A stretch of DNA of 64,000 nucleotides from Zerene cesonia (taxonomy: Eukaryota; Arthropoda; Insecta; Lepidoptera; Pieridae): the NCBI RefSeq assembly GCF_012273895.1, contig NW_024045132.1, positions 3,348,001 through 3,412,000 of the forward strand, read 5' to 3'. The notes under the pieces were generated by a model that had not been told where the DNA came from, did no database searches, and worked only from the letters and a program-made list of their open reading frames with translations. Position 1 is the stretch's first letter. The number at the start of each line of letters is the position of its first letter. Positions 1 to 12,604 of this stretch are shown piece after piece. Both the position numbers and the translations under genes were made by a program.

Positions 1-990
1 ACCACCGGCCACGAAAGTTTGCAGACCCACGGAGTTTGGAGTAACATACAAAAAAAAAAGCGCAGTCGAATTAAGAACCTTCTTTTTGGTAACGGTAAAC
101 AGTTTAAATGAGTATATATGTCGAACATAACGTTGGTTTATAAATACTAATAAATCGCAAACGACCTACACTATTTAACAATGTAATTCTTACGTGACGA
201 GAGTTGCATCACAGTTATAGTTTTTACCGACATTCCCCAGATCGAAATCTTTATTGCAAGCGTATTTTGTTTAAACGAGTTTTCAAATTACTGTTTCACG
301 CATCAACCAAATTCAATTGCGGTTAGGGACTATTTAAACGTAATAAAATGACTGACTAAAATAGGAGTTCAAAGTTGTAGTAAAAAATTAATATCTATTT
401 CAAATTTCAAAATTATCGCGTGTTACCAAAAGTCGCAAATTATCCTTAAACAAACCGTATAATATAAGATAATAATGATTATTGAGGAAGACTAACAAAA
501 ATGAACAAACACTATAATTAGGTTTAAGAAATCAAATACAAGTATTGGCCGTACTAAAACCATTATGCATAGACATTAATTCTCACACAATATTATGAGA
601 ACAAAAAGCAACAATTTAAGTCCATCATTAAAAATTCATTAGTCGTAAATGACGTAAGTAGCAATTAGTGTTATTAGAGGTACGCTTTCTAGTGTGATTT
701 CGTTATAAACGTATATTTATGTTGTAATTAATATAGAAACGAAAATAAATGGTTTAAATAAAAGGTTTAACATGCGTGAATTGTTTTATTGTCTTGACTT
801 TTATAGCGGAGCCAAATATCATGACTGTAATTTTAAATTATTGTGTTTATAATGGAGTCGGAAATTTTCATTTTACGATAAAGTGCATCGGGGTAATTAT
901 GAAGCCGGATAATAAAAGAGTATTTTTTAAGTCAGATAATTGTAGGACTTATTATTGTTTAATTTAATGAATATGACAACATTATTAGAA
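1..990. other. Intergenic, nothing recognised
   Basis: AT-rich DNA. The 63-codon frame at 776-967 has no family features or codon bias. The first 60 bases include an A10 run. Confidence 0.5.
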
Positions 991-1064
991 ATTGTCCATA
1001 TTTTTTTTAGCATCTAAAAAAAATTGTCCATATTTTTTAGCATCTAAAAAAAATATGTACAATT
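991..1064. repeat. About 31-bp tandem duplication that forms a hairpin
   Basis: 'attgtccatatttttt' plus 'agcatctaaaaaaa' is repeated from 991 and again from 1023. The second unit runs into 'atatgtacaatt', which pairs with its own start: 1022-1038 and 1048-1064 match at 16 of 17 positions as an inverted repeat. It is possibly the end of a small nonautonomous DNA element. Confidence 0.6.
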
Positions 1065-1470
1065 ATTATTATTCAATTTTTAACATCCCATTCCTTGGTG
1101 GCTATATCTATATATATTTAGGGGTAATCAAACATTATCAATGCATATTGTCTAAGTAACACCACGAAGGTAACTTTGGATAAAAACCGTAGGTCAGCAA
1201 TATGATAAGTTATACATTAGAACATACGGTACATAATTTAATTGTTTCACGTTATGTGATCAATAAAAAGCTACGTCTTTTTCCATTTATTTAATATTAC
1301 AAAAGTATATCGCAACATAAACACAAAAACCAGCACACACCTCGAAATACGAATCAGGCACATAACACGCGCTCTCCCCCAAAGACCTCAAAACCTACAT
1401 AAAATTAAATTTTATTCACGGTGACTTGATACCCTGCAAATTAATCCATCACCGGATAATCCAACGTTGC

Positions 1471-1514
1471 GCCGTCAAGCCGCTTGTCAACCCAGCTGTC
1501 AAGCGAGCTGTCAA
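1471..1514 (-). repeat. 12-bp-periodic TTGACA(G) array
   Basis: GTCAA occurs at 1474, 1486, 1498 and 1510, exactly 12 bp apart. On the minus strand the units are TTGACAGCTCGC, TTGACAGCTGGG, TTGACAAGCGGC and a partial TTGACGG. It sits in a GC-rich patch and pairs with the similar plus-strand array at 2312-2357. Confidence 0.65.
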
Positions 1515-1941
1515 AATTATGACGCATGAGTGCGCCCACGTTTGCAGCGCCTTTTTGCTTTATTTTTAATGTTATCTGTGAACGGGACTCAGATATTGTT
1601 TTACATTATTGAGTTTGTATGACTCGTGTTTGTATATTGGATTACTTTGATGATAATGAAGGTACGTACGTTCGTGTAACATGTACAGTAAAAAAATATT
1701 CAAGCGATATTAATAATTACATAATATTATCGTATACGTATCACGTAGAAACATTTTCGTTGCCTAATTAGGAAAATCTTTTATTGTTTTAGCTTTTTAA
1801 TTTTACTTTTAGTACTCAGAACCAGCAAACAATGCTTAAATATATAAAATACATGTAAGTAGCATACGTACTAGTAAAAAAAATTAAGAAAAACGTTATT
1901 TTATAATTTTACATAATAGGTAAAGTATTCCAATTTTGAGC

Positions 1942-2004
1942 AACCGTTTGCTACGGTTAGGCAAGAAACGCAGGTTCGAATCCTGCCTCGTGATCAAATT
2001 TTTT
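1942..2004 (+). other. tRNA-like fragment with perfect B box
   Basis: 1970-1986 folds into a perfect T arm (GCAGG/CCTGC, loop TTCGAAT) containing GGTTCGAATCC, a perfect pol III B box. 1942-1958 forms a five-pair stem (AACCG/CGGTT) with a seven-base loop, like an anticodon arm. Six Ts follow at 1999-2004, a possible pol III stop. No D arm or A box is present, so this is a tRNA-derived fragment or SINE head relic rather than a working tRNA. Confidence 0.4.
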
Positions 2005-2311
2005 CTATTCTTTCAAAATTTCTCATTTATAAAGCATTTCAATGCTAAAAAACTAAAAATTAAATTATTCCAATTTTACTAAAAATAAAATTAAATCCCA
2101 TCAATATTCTAAATGGAACAGAAAAAAGTATTTCAGTAGTCCTTCTTAATCCTTATCAGTAATTTTCCTTCGTACATAAAAATAATATAGTACTTCCATA
2201 ACCTTCAATATAAAAAACATCACAAAGTACACAAAACCATTATCTCCAAAAAATCAACAAATATTAATCGTATTATGACTGTTTAATCTACTCCTGCATT
2301 AGCGCGGCTAA

Positions 2312-2357
2312 CTGTCACGTTGACAGGTGACAGCGCGCGTGACAGCCCACTTGACAG
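2312..2357 (+). repeat. TGACAG cluster with 12-bp spacing
   Basis: CTGTCA is at 2312, and TGACAG is at 2321, 2328, 2340 and 2352. The last three are 12 bp apart, matching the period and unit type of 1471-1514 in inverse orientation. TGACAG is the core site of MEIS/Homothorax-type homeodomain proteins, so a regulatory role is possible. Confidence 0.6.
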
Positions 2358-4500
2358 ATTGCGGCCGCATGGCTTATGTCACATTACCGTGACGTTTTGG
2401 ACGAGATAATAAAAGCTTAATCTACACGGACAGAAGGATTACGGTGGGTAAATAGAGGACCGTAATTATGTGATATTATTATGCTGGGAAAATATGTTTG
2501 TTTTGTTGGGTTATTCTCTAGTTTAGTTTTTACAATCGTTGTTGTTGATATTTTTGAATCGCTATACTTATATTTTAATGGGATTTCATACTGGTTTATA
2601 ACGGGGATCTAGGTAACCAAATGGTAGGTTCCATATGTTAAGTGCATGTAAATGTCTTATCAATTATTCATTAACTTATAATATGTTGTATAACCATTTT
2701 TGCACAACGCAATTAAAACGTTTAAATTCGTATATACTTAAGTGCCTACCATCTTATTGCGTAAAAAAGTATATTCATTGAAAACCGTATTAAATAAAAA
2801 GCACATTGATCATAAATTAATTTGATTATCTCATGACCTTTAGATAAGAATCGTTAAAATTTAATCATTTGAAATACTACGAGTGGAATGCACTATACAT
2901 ATTAATGTAGCAATAAAAAATGTGCATTAACTTAATTATTACGTTTCAAGAACTGTCGCTGTTTTTATATTTTAACGATGTTTAATAGTCTGTAGTTATA
3001 AATTTAAATTTGGCATAAAATTGAATTTCGAATCAACGTTAAATTCATGGTCTTTTCTGTCAACCGTGGCGTTATTAAATTTACGTTTTTAAAACATCCG
3101 ATTGCCAGTTTTTTGGGTTGATATTTTTATACGGGATTCCTTTAAAGATTTTGCGACTCATTATTGTCTGTTACAATTTTTGCTTTGTTCCTATTCGTCT
3201 AATTCTATTTAAATTCTATAAATTTTCAAAAAAAATTGGTTTCATAACACCTGCTTAAAAATACTATTAACGTTTTTGAATACGAGTATCATAATAATGT
3301 TATATATTATAACAGTTAATTTTGACTTTTTTTTTTATTAATTTTCATCAGTTTTTGTAAATTTGTTGATTTTTCATACTTTCTAGCTTTTTCATGGTTT
3401 CTAGCTTTAATTAAGTATTAATAATAAAACTAAACACATTTATAATCATTTAAAATAAATGAATAATGACGCACTATTAATTTGCAAACAAAGCATTTAG
3501 CCAGTATTGAATACAACAAAAAAGTTCCATCAATTATTCATAAAAACGTGACAAATTAATCATAAAATAAATACAAAATCTCGTTCCGAGAAGCCTTGAA
3601 TATGCGTTTTATTTAACTATTACATTTAAAACCTCAATAAATAACGCGCTTAAAATGTTGCGATAAAACAATCCCACAATTTTCGTTACCTTGACTTTTA
3701 TCGGCTTTATGTTTGTAAAATTAATTACATATACCCGCTAATTGCTATTACACATGTAATTAAGGTTATTTGATTTGTGGTTACAGCCGTTATTACTGCT
3801 GGGGAAGAATTTTGTAATTTATCATCATTATTTAGGACCAAACTGCTTTCGAATGTGAATTAGACATCACGCTAAGTTTTGTTATTGCATACATAGAATG
3901 AGTTACGTAACGAAATACTGAATCCGCCAATCAGTATTTCTTACACAGAAACTTTAAATTGATGATTTTCCAAACACGCTGTCTTTTCTTTATAAGAACC
4001 ATCTACTTATGAAAATAATTGATTTAATTCTCTCCATAAATAAACATATATGTGTGTGAATTGTAATAATTCAGATAGTTTTTAAGTTTTTAATCCCCTA
4101 GTATTTGTGTCCACGTGATAGTAACGAGATCGATTGATTTGAAAATTATACTCAGATGATATATGGCCTATAGTTTAAAGTACCTAAAATAGTTATATAC
4201 GGGTAGGATGTTGCGAAGGCGTGTGAAGGAGTATACAAGTCAACATTAAAAAAAATGGAACAGTTCACGTTTCTATGAATTCTAAATATAACTTCAAAAT
4301 AGACATGACATGTTTGTCAGTTTGACATTGGTTTTGACGTTTTGGCAGTGATAGATTTATTGTAGGTGTATTTAGGAATTTGGCGATTTGTGTAATTAGG
4401 AGACGATTGCCTGGCTTCAAAAAGGGATCATGTTGACCTTAAAATTAACTATATTGTTATTATTTCCAAAAAAAAGGACAGCACAAATCCTATTTAATAG
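2358..4500. other. Intergenic, nothing recognised
   Basis: AT-rich with poly-T/A runs. Several TGTCA/TTTGACA motifs lie at 4300-4345, before the repeat at 4501. No coding signal. Confidence 0.5.
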
Positions 4501-4691
4501 TAATAATGCGAAAGTTTGTAAGGATGTGTGTGTGTTTGTTGCTCTTTCACGCAAAAACCACTGAATCGATTGCAATAAAATTTGGTACGTAGACAGCTGG
4601 ATAAGTGGAAAAATACATAGGCAACATTTTATTCCGATATTCCTACGGGATGCGGACTTACGTGGGTGAAACCGCGGAGCGCAGCCAGTTG
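4501..4691 (+). repeat. Dispersed short lepidopteran repeat, copy 1
   Basis: It runs from 'gcgaaagtttgtaaggatgt' through 'gctctttcacgcaaaaacca' and 'aaatttggtacgtagacagc' to 'cgtgggtgaaaccgcggagc'. The same layout appears in inverse orientation at 27567-27785. It has no coding capacity. I cannot assign a family name; it behaves like a nonautonomous element. Confidence 0.65.
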
Positions 4692-5591
4692 TTCATAAAG
4701 TCACTTATAGCATTAAATTTTAATTGGCTGATAAACTAAAAAAACCTAAATATTTTGAATGTTTGTATCCATAAGCTGTGTAAGCTTTAAACCGTTTTCA
4801 CGTTCAGCAGTTCAACAAATCTACCAGGAAATAACCCCTATTAAATAAAACACCAAAACCCAACGTGAAAATTAAATTGATCTCATTCATTTGCATTAAA
4901 TAGTTGGAAATTAAACATCATCGAATAAATATTTATTTGTGTTTTAACTTTTAAATATTGTCAATAGCCTGACATCTGACCTGCATACATTATTTTCATT
5001 TGAATAATTTGCATACCAACTATCGTTTGTCGTCACGTTTAGGTCGTGACTCTAATATTTAAGTATCTAAATGTTTTTTTTTATTATTTTTTTAATCAAG
5101 ATCATAGGTTATATTGTAATTTATTGGATGTTTACCTTATACTTTTACAACCTGTCGTTATAGCAATAATGTTATCAAGAAATTTAAGAAATTCTACGTA
5201 TTATGATACCTCTGAATACATTTAAAATTAGTTGTTTCATTACATAGAGGTGAATAACGTCTATTTTAGGTTAGATTGGTTGCCTAGTTTAGACACCAGA
5301 CTCACACATAATGAACTAAAATGAAACGTAGTACTCAATTTTTACTGTAAATTTAAGTTGTGAGAAAATCAAATAATTTTTATTTTTTCATTTTATTTCT
5401 TTCTTTCTTTCACGTCGCAATGGCAATACTTTATACTATTAAAATCCTAATTATTCTGTTCAATATAAACCCAACTAAAACGACCGCTCTTAACAAAACA
5501 GCTAAACCCATACTACATAATACACCATCAACACAAACTATTCTCTATATAAAATATGGCAACCCATTAATAAAGAGTACATTTCATACTA

Positions 5592-5720
5592 TCAGTCGGC
5601 TGACATTGACATAAAGGTCCGGCTACACGGCCAACGGGCGGCTCCGAGAGGCAGTACATTCACGTCGGCTTGACGTACCGCATCTAATCTCCTATCAACA
5701 GCTCTGACATGATATCGGCT
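5592..5720. repeat. GC-rich island, possible dispersed repeat
   Basis: This 130-bp stretch ('ggctacacggccaacgggcg', 'gaggcagtacattcacgtcg') is far richer in GC than its flanks. Its minus strand has an open frame of 68 codons (5592-5798) with no family features. Its look is that of a dispersed repeat fragment, but I cannot name one. Confidence 0.3.
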
Positions 5721-5727
5721 TCCGAGA

Positions 5728-5847
5728 TTTGTTACATTAGGTCTAGTGCACAATGTATACTTAGGTTTTATATCTATATATGTATATATATATTCCATAT
5801 TGATGCGATCCTATTTTATAATGTTTGTTACACTAGGTCTAGTGCAC
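5728..5847 (+). repeat. 24-bp direct repeat, 96 bp apart
   Basis: 5728-5751 and 5824-5847 agree at 23 of 24 positions and share TAGGTCTAGTGCAC. The intervening sequence is AT-rich with a TATATA run. No element is recognised between them. Confidence 0.55.
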
Positions 5848-6820
5848 CTTAATCGCATATATTGTTTATATTCGATACAGTGATGTTGAAGGTTTTGTAT
5901 ATTAAATAATCTATTTGTGGAAGTTGTATTAATTTTGGCACCTTAAAATACCGGAGATGATTCGTATAAAATGTTAATCCATTTCCATCTATTCAAAAAT
6001 AAGTAATAGAACAAACGATCCATTAAAAATTGTACAGTTGTTTAAGTAATGAGTAAACACAGCCGAAAACGCGGTAAAATCTAGTCTATATAATTGCTTC
6101 ATCGACGATATAATACCTGAGTGTACCCAATAATGTAATGTATTGACCAAACCTGTCGATTATTTTGAATGCTTATATATTAGTGGGCTTTATTAGCAGC
6201 GAACTGTCGTATTATATGACAAATCCTCTAAATTATATGCGTCATTATACTGCTAGTTAATTTACAAACGAATTAATGCAAATTTATCTTCATTTATGTC
6301 TATCAAATACTAAATAAGGAGTAACTAATGGCCGATTGGATGTTAGCTAATGACGAACACCTTATAACAAGCAAAAAAAGATGCTCGTAAATAAGCATTT
6401 GCGGGCACCTGTCAACTTATCTGTTTACTAGTTCCGTAGGTTAGGCTGGCTGCGGACGAACTATTAAAAAAACGCAACATTTTTGTGTACGACACTTTAA
6501 TCACTCTTAATATGTTTATTGTCCACTCATTTGATTGATAAATAGATCGTTAAAGTTCTATTATATTATTTGCCTGTACGTCTATGTGGGTATATAATTT
6601 GAGTTATGATTATATTGTACCGTTATCACAAATCACATTACCTGTATGTATAAGAGTCCACTAGCCCACTGATGTCGTTTAATAAATTCTGAGTTCGTGT
6701 CCAAGTTATGCAAAAACAAATACTACATGTACTTATCTTCAACACCAACGGGTTGTAAAAGTAAGTTAGGTAATGATAAATATCTTTTAATATTATGTAT
6801 GCATCACATCAACCAGTTGT

Positions 6821-6988
6821 CTACACTAATATTATAAAGAGGAAAACTTTGTTTGTTTGGTTGTAATGAATAGGCTCAAAAACTACTGGACCGATTTTAA
6901 AAATTCTTTCACCATTCGAAAGCTACATTATCCACGAGTAACATAGACTATATATGTACCACGGGCGAAGCCGGGGCGAACAGCTAGT
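6821..6988 (+). repeat. Dispersed short repeat ending 'ggggcgaacagctag'
   Basis: It starts near 'ctacactaatattataaaga', includes 'aaaactactggaccgatttt' and ends 'gggcgaagccggggcgaaca' then 'gctagt'. A shorter relative is at 36741-36841. Confidence 0.65.
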
Positions 6989-9900
6989 CTCTAATAAAAC
7001 TTTTCTAATCGCGGTAGTGCAGATAGCCTAAACTCAGCACAAAAGCGAATATATACAAGAAGTAACCGAACAGCTCGTTATGTGTTGCCCACATCAAAGC
7101 CGTCTAATTAATTGACAGTTGACAGTTCATTTTAATGCGAAACAAAATTAATTAAACACTCAATCAAAAGTGTCAGGGACGGCAAGGTGTCGTTTCGCAC
7201 GACTTAACGCCGTATATGCAGTGATTATGTTTTTAATTGCTAATTGTTTAATATTAAATTAACGCGTAATTAAGTATTTAACGTGGCTGAGGGTTCTGGA
7301 AATTGATTGATTGTTTTGTTGGGTTGAATTATTTTCTTTTCAAACTATTTACCATATTGTACTCAAATGTTTTTGAATTATTGACCAAAAAATATAATGA
7401 ACTATACAACAAAATTGCTGCTAACTTGTGTACCTATAAGATTATTTACTCTGAGGTATGATAAGTGATCTGTATATCGAAGTAACGTTGTTAAATATTA
7501 TATATTTGATAATTACTAGGAAATTAAATTATTGGAAAGCGATTTAAACCTAAGTAATAGTTTTCTGATAAATGTATTGAATAATTCTCGCAAACGAATA
7601 TACGAGTTCTTACATGAAACACTTATTATTTATTACATTTCTTTTCTAAAGCATTCCACATATATAAGTAACAACTCCTTGTAATATAAGAGATAATTAC
7701 AAATTGGTATAAATAATAATTTCAAATAGCTCATATATCGCGAAGTTTATTTTTTTCCATATAAACTACATGCGAGAAATCACAATAATTAACACTTTTT
7801 TTCGTTAATGAGTAATTGCGGTTATTTTTAAGGAAATTTTATTTCAATAGATGTTCTTTTGAATTGCTTCGCACAAAACCTTTAATCCATTCATCGACAT
7901 GTTTTCGTATTCATTCATTATCATTAGAAGAAATAGCATCGCACACATCAATCTATACAAAAAGCGATTTATTTATCACTAAAGCATTACTGGATGTAGT
8001 TTGAACAATTTTCAACACGTTTACCGCCAATAAAGCCAAGGTGGGAAAGAACTAAACGTTCAAGATCGGAACTCTGTGAGAAATTTTATATTCGCTTGTC
8101 ATTTCACGCCTATTTAACTTGAATTAACTTTCGTTCCATACTTTTTGTCCATTATCGTAAACTATAATAAAACATTTAAACTGAAGAGACCGAAGGGGTT
8201 TGCTCGCTGTGATATTCATTTTATGGGCCATACGGTTATTTTTATGCCCCCTTCTATTAAAATCATACTCCAACATTAATTATTGGTTGTGAATTAAAAT
8301 AGATGTTTTTATTTTTAGAGTTCCATTTTGAAACTAAACACTAACACATACATCTATGTATGTCTGCATTGATATTCGAATTTACCTTGAACGACGAAAA
8401 CGCTTCATGACTATGTAAAAGCTTCGATATTGATTTAATCCCAAAAAACTACAACGCTCAAAATAACAACTAACCAGAAAAAAACGAACATTTATGACAT
8501 TGCAAATCCCAACAGAAATAAAGGACTAATTGAAACAGGAAACATCTGCAAAAAATCAACGGTTGCTCTATTATGAAGCGCTCGGTGTGTTTACTGAGCG
8601 GTCGTGTTTCTCCGGCGGTCTCTTTGACTCCCATTATTTTTATTATATGCGTCGGGATCTCTGTTCTGTTATTGTTATTCTATCTTTGAGGTGTGGCTGA
8701 AGCTTTTTTTGTCGTCGTAATTTATTTAGGAGCTTGTTTTGCCCGCCGTTACGTATAATCCTCTCCGCCTGTCAGGAGCGTCGGCTATGAATAACATTGA
8801 CGAGACTCAAAAGGTTTGGAGTTCTTTCAGTTTCCAATTGTTGCAATGCGAAATTTGGCCTAACGAATCGGCTATGGTTCATTTTTTGCATCGTCCGTTT
8901 TTAAATATAGGTATACCTAGTTGTATTATCATTTGTATTTCATTTCATAATGCCAAACTATAATGTATAAATAATATACAATCGATATTATTTAACTGCA
9001 CTCATCAAATCATTAAATATATATTTTATAACCTTTACATCAATTTCCGCATTATAAAATTGAATTATTCGATCATCATTAAAAAATACATAACCATTAT
9101 GTTAATTTATTACAATAATAAAATCAATAAATATCAAATTTCACATTTTTATATCGAAAAATATTTCTTAACTGGCGTGGTATTTAATTTCAAATTAATT
9201 ATGACGGCTGCAAAATAAATTTAGTAATAGCCCGACCATGAAACGCCAGCAATTGGCGAATAAATATCACGTCTGATTAAACCTTTCCGTTTAAAATGCA
9301 ATCATTGATTGATTAATTACATCGTGCGAATGGCCTTTGTATTCGGTCGAAGTAAAACAATTTACCGCATTCGTAACATTAACTATAGTTATGCAAAACT
9401 TTTATGAGTTTAAGAACAAGTTAAAATTGACCAGGATGTTAATTTTGTACACGTGTAATGACTTGAGTGTGTAATGTCTTGCTTTGATGTTTTATAACTG
9501 TCAGTCTTTAATTGCAGCTGTAATGTTATAGAGTAAATAAATACGAATATGTACAGGACTCAGAATATGTACAGGATGATAAAATAAAGGTTTTAATTTC
9601 TTTGAGTTATATATCTATTTTATCAAATAGAAATTATTTTATTAAGTTATTGAGATAAAAATTGAGGATATCCTATGCTAGATAAGAGTATTTTATGATC
9701 GAGCAAATGGATTGGAATCATTTTCTACCCTATAATAAAATATAAGTTGAAAACAATAACAATCTCACCTATCAGTAAGACGATAATTTATATTATTTAC
9801 TCATCTTTTACTTTATAATATATTCTTTACAATAACGGAACTCACGGCATATAATTACCATTGTGTTCTAATAATTGGTTTCGACTATAAAAACAAATGA

Positions 9901-10072
9901 ATAATGCATCCCGTCATTAAAAAACGCATTGTATCTAAATAGGGTCACATCAATATTATCCCATCCCTCATGTAATATTAACGACTCCACAACTTTCCTA
10001 TTCTTTAATGTCTGCCACAGCAGCTACCGGTTTTTAGCTTCTGATTGACGGCTGTCGGCTCCGCTTACATAC
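6989..10072. other. Intergenic with two GC-richer islands
   Basis: Mostly AT-rich. An island at 7090-7230 carries two TGACAG motifs (7113, 7120) and a TGTCAG (7171). A second at 8560-8900 has short open stretches on both strands but no convincing exon. These may be regulatory. Confidence 0.4.
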
Positions 10073-10193
10073 CGACAACTTTACTCGTGCGGGCATCTTC
10101 AATTCTATTGCTGTGTGTTAATGATGGTTTTGCTTTGCCATCGTTGTTATTGTCCATTTCAGCGTTGGTATTCGCCGCGGCGCCGGTCGACAT
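10073..10193 (-). CDS. Candidate first coding exon of an unidentified minus-strand gene
   Basis: Seen on the minus strand: ATG at 10193-10191 has a purine at -3 and an in-frame TAA 9 nt upstream. It opens 40 codons plus one base, then meets GTCG|GTATGT, a good donor, at 10073. Reading past the donor gives a stop two codons later. The peptide starts MSTGAAANTNAEMDNNNDGK and is hydrophilic, rich in Asn, Asp, Ala, Ser and Thr, like a disordered N-terminal tail. GC content is higher than in the flanks. I do not recognise it and did not find a convincing phase-matched second exon within the first 10 kb, so a partner would have to be outside the window. It could also be a chance open frame in a conserved regulatory island. 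Any link with the exon at 26.1 kb is unproven. Confidence 0.3.
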
Positions 10194-12569
10194 GGCTCGA
10201 TCTTAAGTATCATCCACTTATTCATTACTAGTTTCTATTCAATCATAATCATGACTTTAACAACTGAGCGTAATCCTTTCTAGATGAATTTAATGATTTT
10301 TAGTTGGAATTATTTAAACGGGGCGTTAATTGTGCAATTAAAAATTTGCTTTGGGAACTTGGTCAAATACACATTTAATTTTATAACGTCACATAATATT
10401 GGGAGCCTCTATATTTATATGGCATTCAATTATAATGCATTATTTATTTTTAGTTTAATTTCTTCAAAGCTATGTTTATTGCGTTTATCGTTAATTAATT
10501 TAAATAGAAAAAGATATGTTACAGTATATGAAGATATTTTAAATTCTAAGATTATATAATAGACAGATGGCAGATAGAGGAGAGTTAAGCACCCCGAGGC
10601 TTAGATTTATTATCAAAATTATTCATAGACAGTGAATTATTTTAAACAGGCACAGACAAATTGCTCGCGATATTGCTGATAAGGGAACATTAGCTGGGAG
10701 AAAGGAGAAAATTGGGTGCTTTGTTGCAAGTTTTGTTTGAAAGCCAGTTGTTCTGTGAGATACCTTTCTTGAACTATATTGTATGAATTAGAGAAATAGC
10801 CATAATAGGGTATATTGTTAGAAATATGTCAGACATCGGATATCTTTTTCAAAATTGTTCAATATTGAATACTAATCTGCTCCTTATTATAATTCCTCGT
10901 TTTCCCACAAAAAATATGGTAATACATACCTATGCGTACTTTAATACCAGATTTATCTTGAAATGCCTTATAGTTATTGGTTAGGGCATAATTTGTTTGG
11001 CCATATACAGAAGAATTTATTGAAGAAAAATGCAAACACCACTCCATAATTTCTGGTCCCGCTTAGAAAGCCATACTCCCTATACGATAAAACGAATCTT
11101 TTATATCGATTAATAAATCCATTCTAAAACAGCTATCCAGATAAATTACAGTCTCGTAATAATAAATTACTCTGAGTTCAACATAAAATAGCTATTCATT
11201 ACAATCCATCAAGTATGAAGAATGGCTCGTTAAATCGACGCCGGTGCAAAGTGTAAGAAATTATTTCTTGCGGTTCACTTAATTATTTATATAAAAGACC
11301 ATTTATAACCCACTAAAAACTAAGTATTTCTGTATAGTTTAGGGCTAGATCCTTTAGAAAAATATTCATAAAAATATTGTTGTTAACTGTCTCTTTGTTA
11401 AAACGCACGAAGCTCGGGAAATGTAATATTAGGAAATAATGATTGGAAATCTAAAATACAACGAACATACAGGCTTTATTTAAAACTATTGTCAATGTTA
11501 AGCTTCATACTTGCATGAAGTACTTATGGACTTCTAACAGAGAAAGGAAACTTCTTAAACCAGAAAGAACTGTGTTTTTAGGATAGCTAGAATTCACCAA
11601 GCTGACGAAACAAAACGTCAAATGAATTTCAAAGAATACGGATTAAAAAGATATTTGTAATCCTTCAAAAAGAGGATGAGTATGAGACATGTATACAAAA
11701 CATATTTAACTTGTATGTTTTCTTATTATCCTTTTTTAACTTAAGGTTATAATTTAACCCTTATGAATGATTCCTCTTAACAACACGTTCTCTTTACCCC
11801 CAACGATAGCCTTATTATATTATGAAATTCCACTAATCTCCAAATATTTAATTTAAGTGTAAATATCATCTTTTAGATGACACGAACTCTTACCACGTGT
11901 CTCATTGTTTGCCTGACTGTTGCACAAAGAAGCCATTAATTTAACTTCGTACCTAGAATTTAATGATCCAAATTAAACATTAGAGATAATACACTCTAGT
12001 ACCCACTGTTTTGTTGCACAGGGCTGTTAACATTCCTTATTATTTATAATTAAAACAGAAAATTAAAAGCTTTAATGATTAGGCGCGTGACATTCTGATA
12101 GTAATAGCCATGATATACGTATTTTTAAATTAGATTCTTACATTTATTTACAAAATAACACGGGTATATCTTCTCATTAGGACTGAATGATCGAAACTTT
12201 ATAAGTCACAAACTTTTTCATTGATATCAAAGGTACTCATAAAATTCGTAAATTCGTGATGTTGGCAACCCTAGATTTGCCCCAACTGCCGACCATAGAA
12301 AATAGAAACAAAGCCGCGATAACAAATGAAGGCAATTATTCATCATTAGCGATCGGCCGTGATGTACGGATCGGGCCGTTTATCATTCGCTTTGTACGCT
12401 GACTTGTAAATACATCAGTGTATGTATTGCGTTTTGTTGAACCCCTGAGGTGTGAAAGTGGTCGGACTCAAATACTTTTTTATGTTATAGTTGGCTAAAA
12501 GCTGATGCTTGATGATAAGAGACCAGCGTCAGCAAATCGTCGTCATATAATTACATACGTCGTATAATA
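10194..12569. other. Intergenic, nothing recognised
   Basis: AT-rich. Small open frames at 10284-10559 and 10859-11047 are Leu/Ile/Asn/Lys-rich noise typical of AT-rich DNA. Confidence 0.5.
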
Positions 12570-12604
12570 ACATTCTATGCCATAAAAAATATGGCATAGA
12601 ATGT
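12570..12604. repeat. Perfect 15-bp inverted repeat, 5-base loop
   Basis: ACATTCTATGCCATA at 12570-12584 is the exact reverse complement of 12590-12604, with AAAAA between them. Formation by template switching or as a small hairpin RNA are both possible. Confidence 0.75.

Noticed and set aside
1921..2004. A complete tRNA gene
   Set aside because: No D arm or A box and no pairing acceptor stem can be found; only the T arm and a possible anticodon arm remain.
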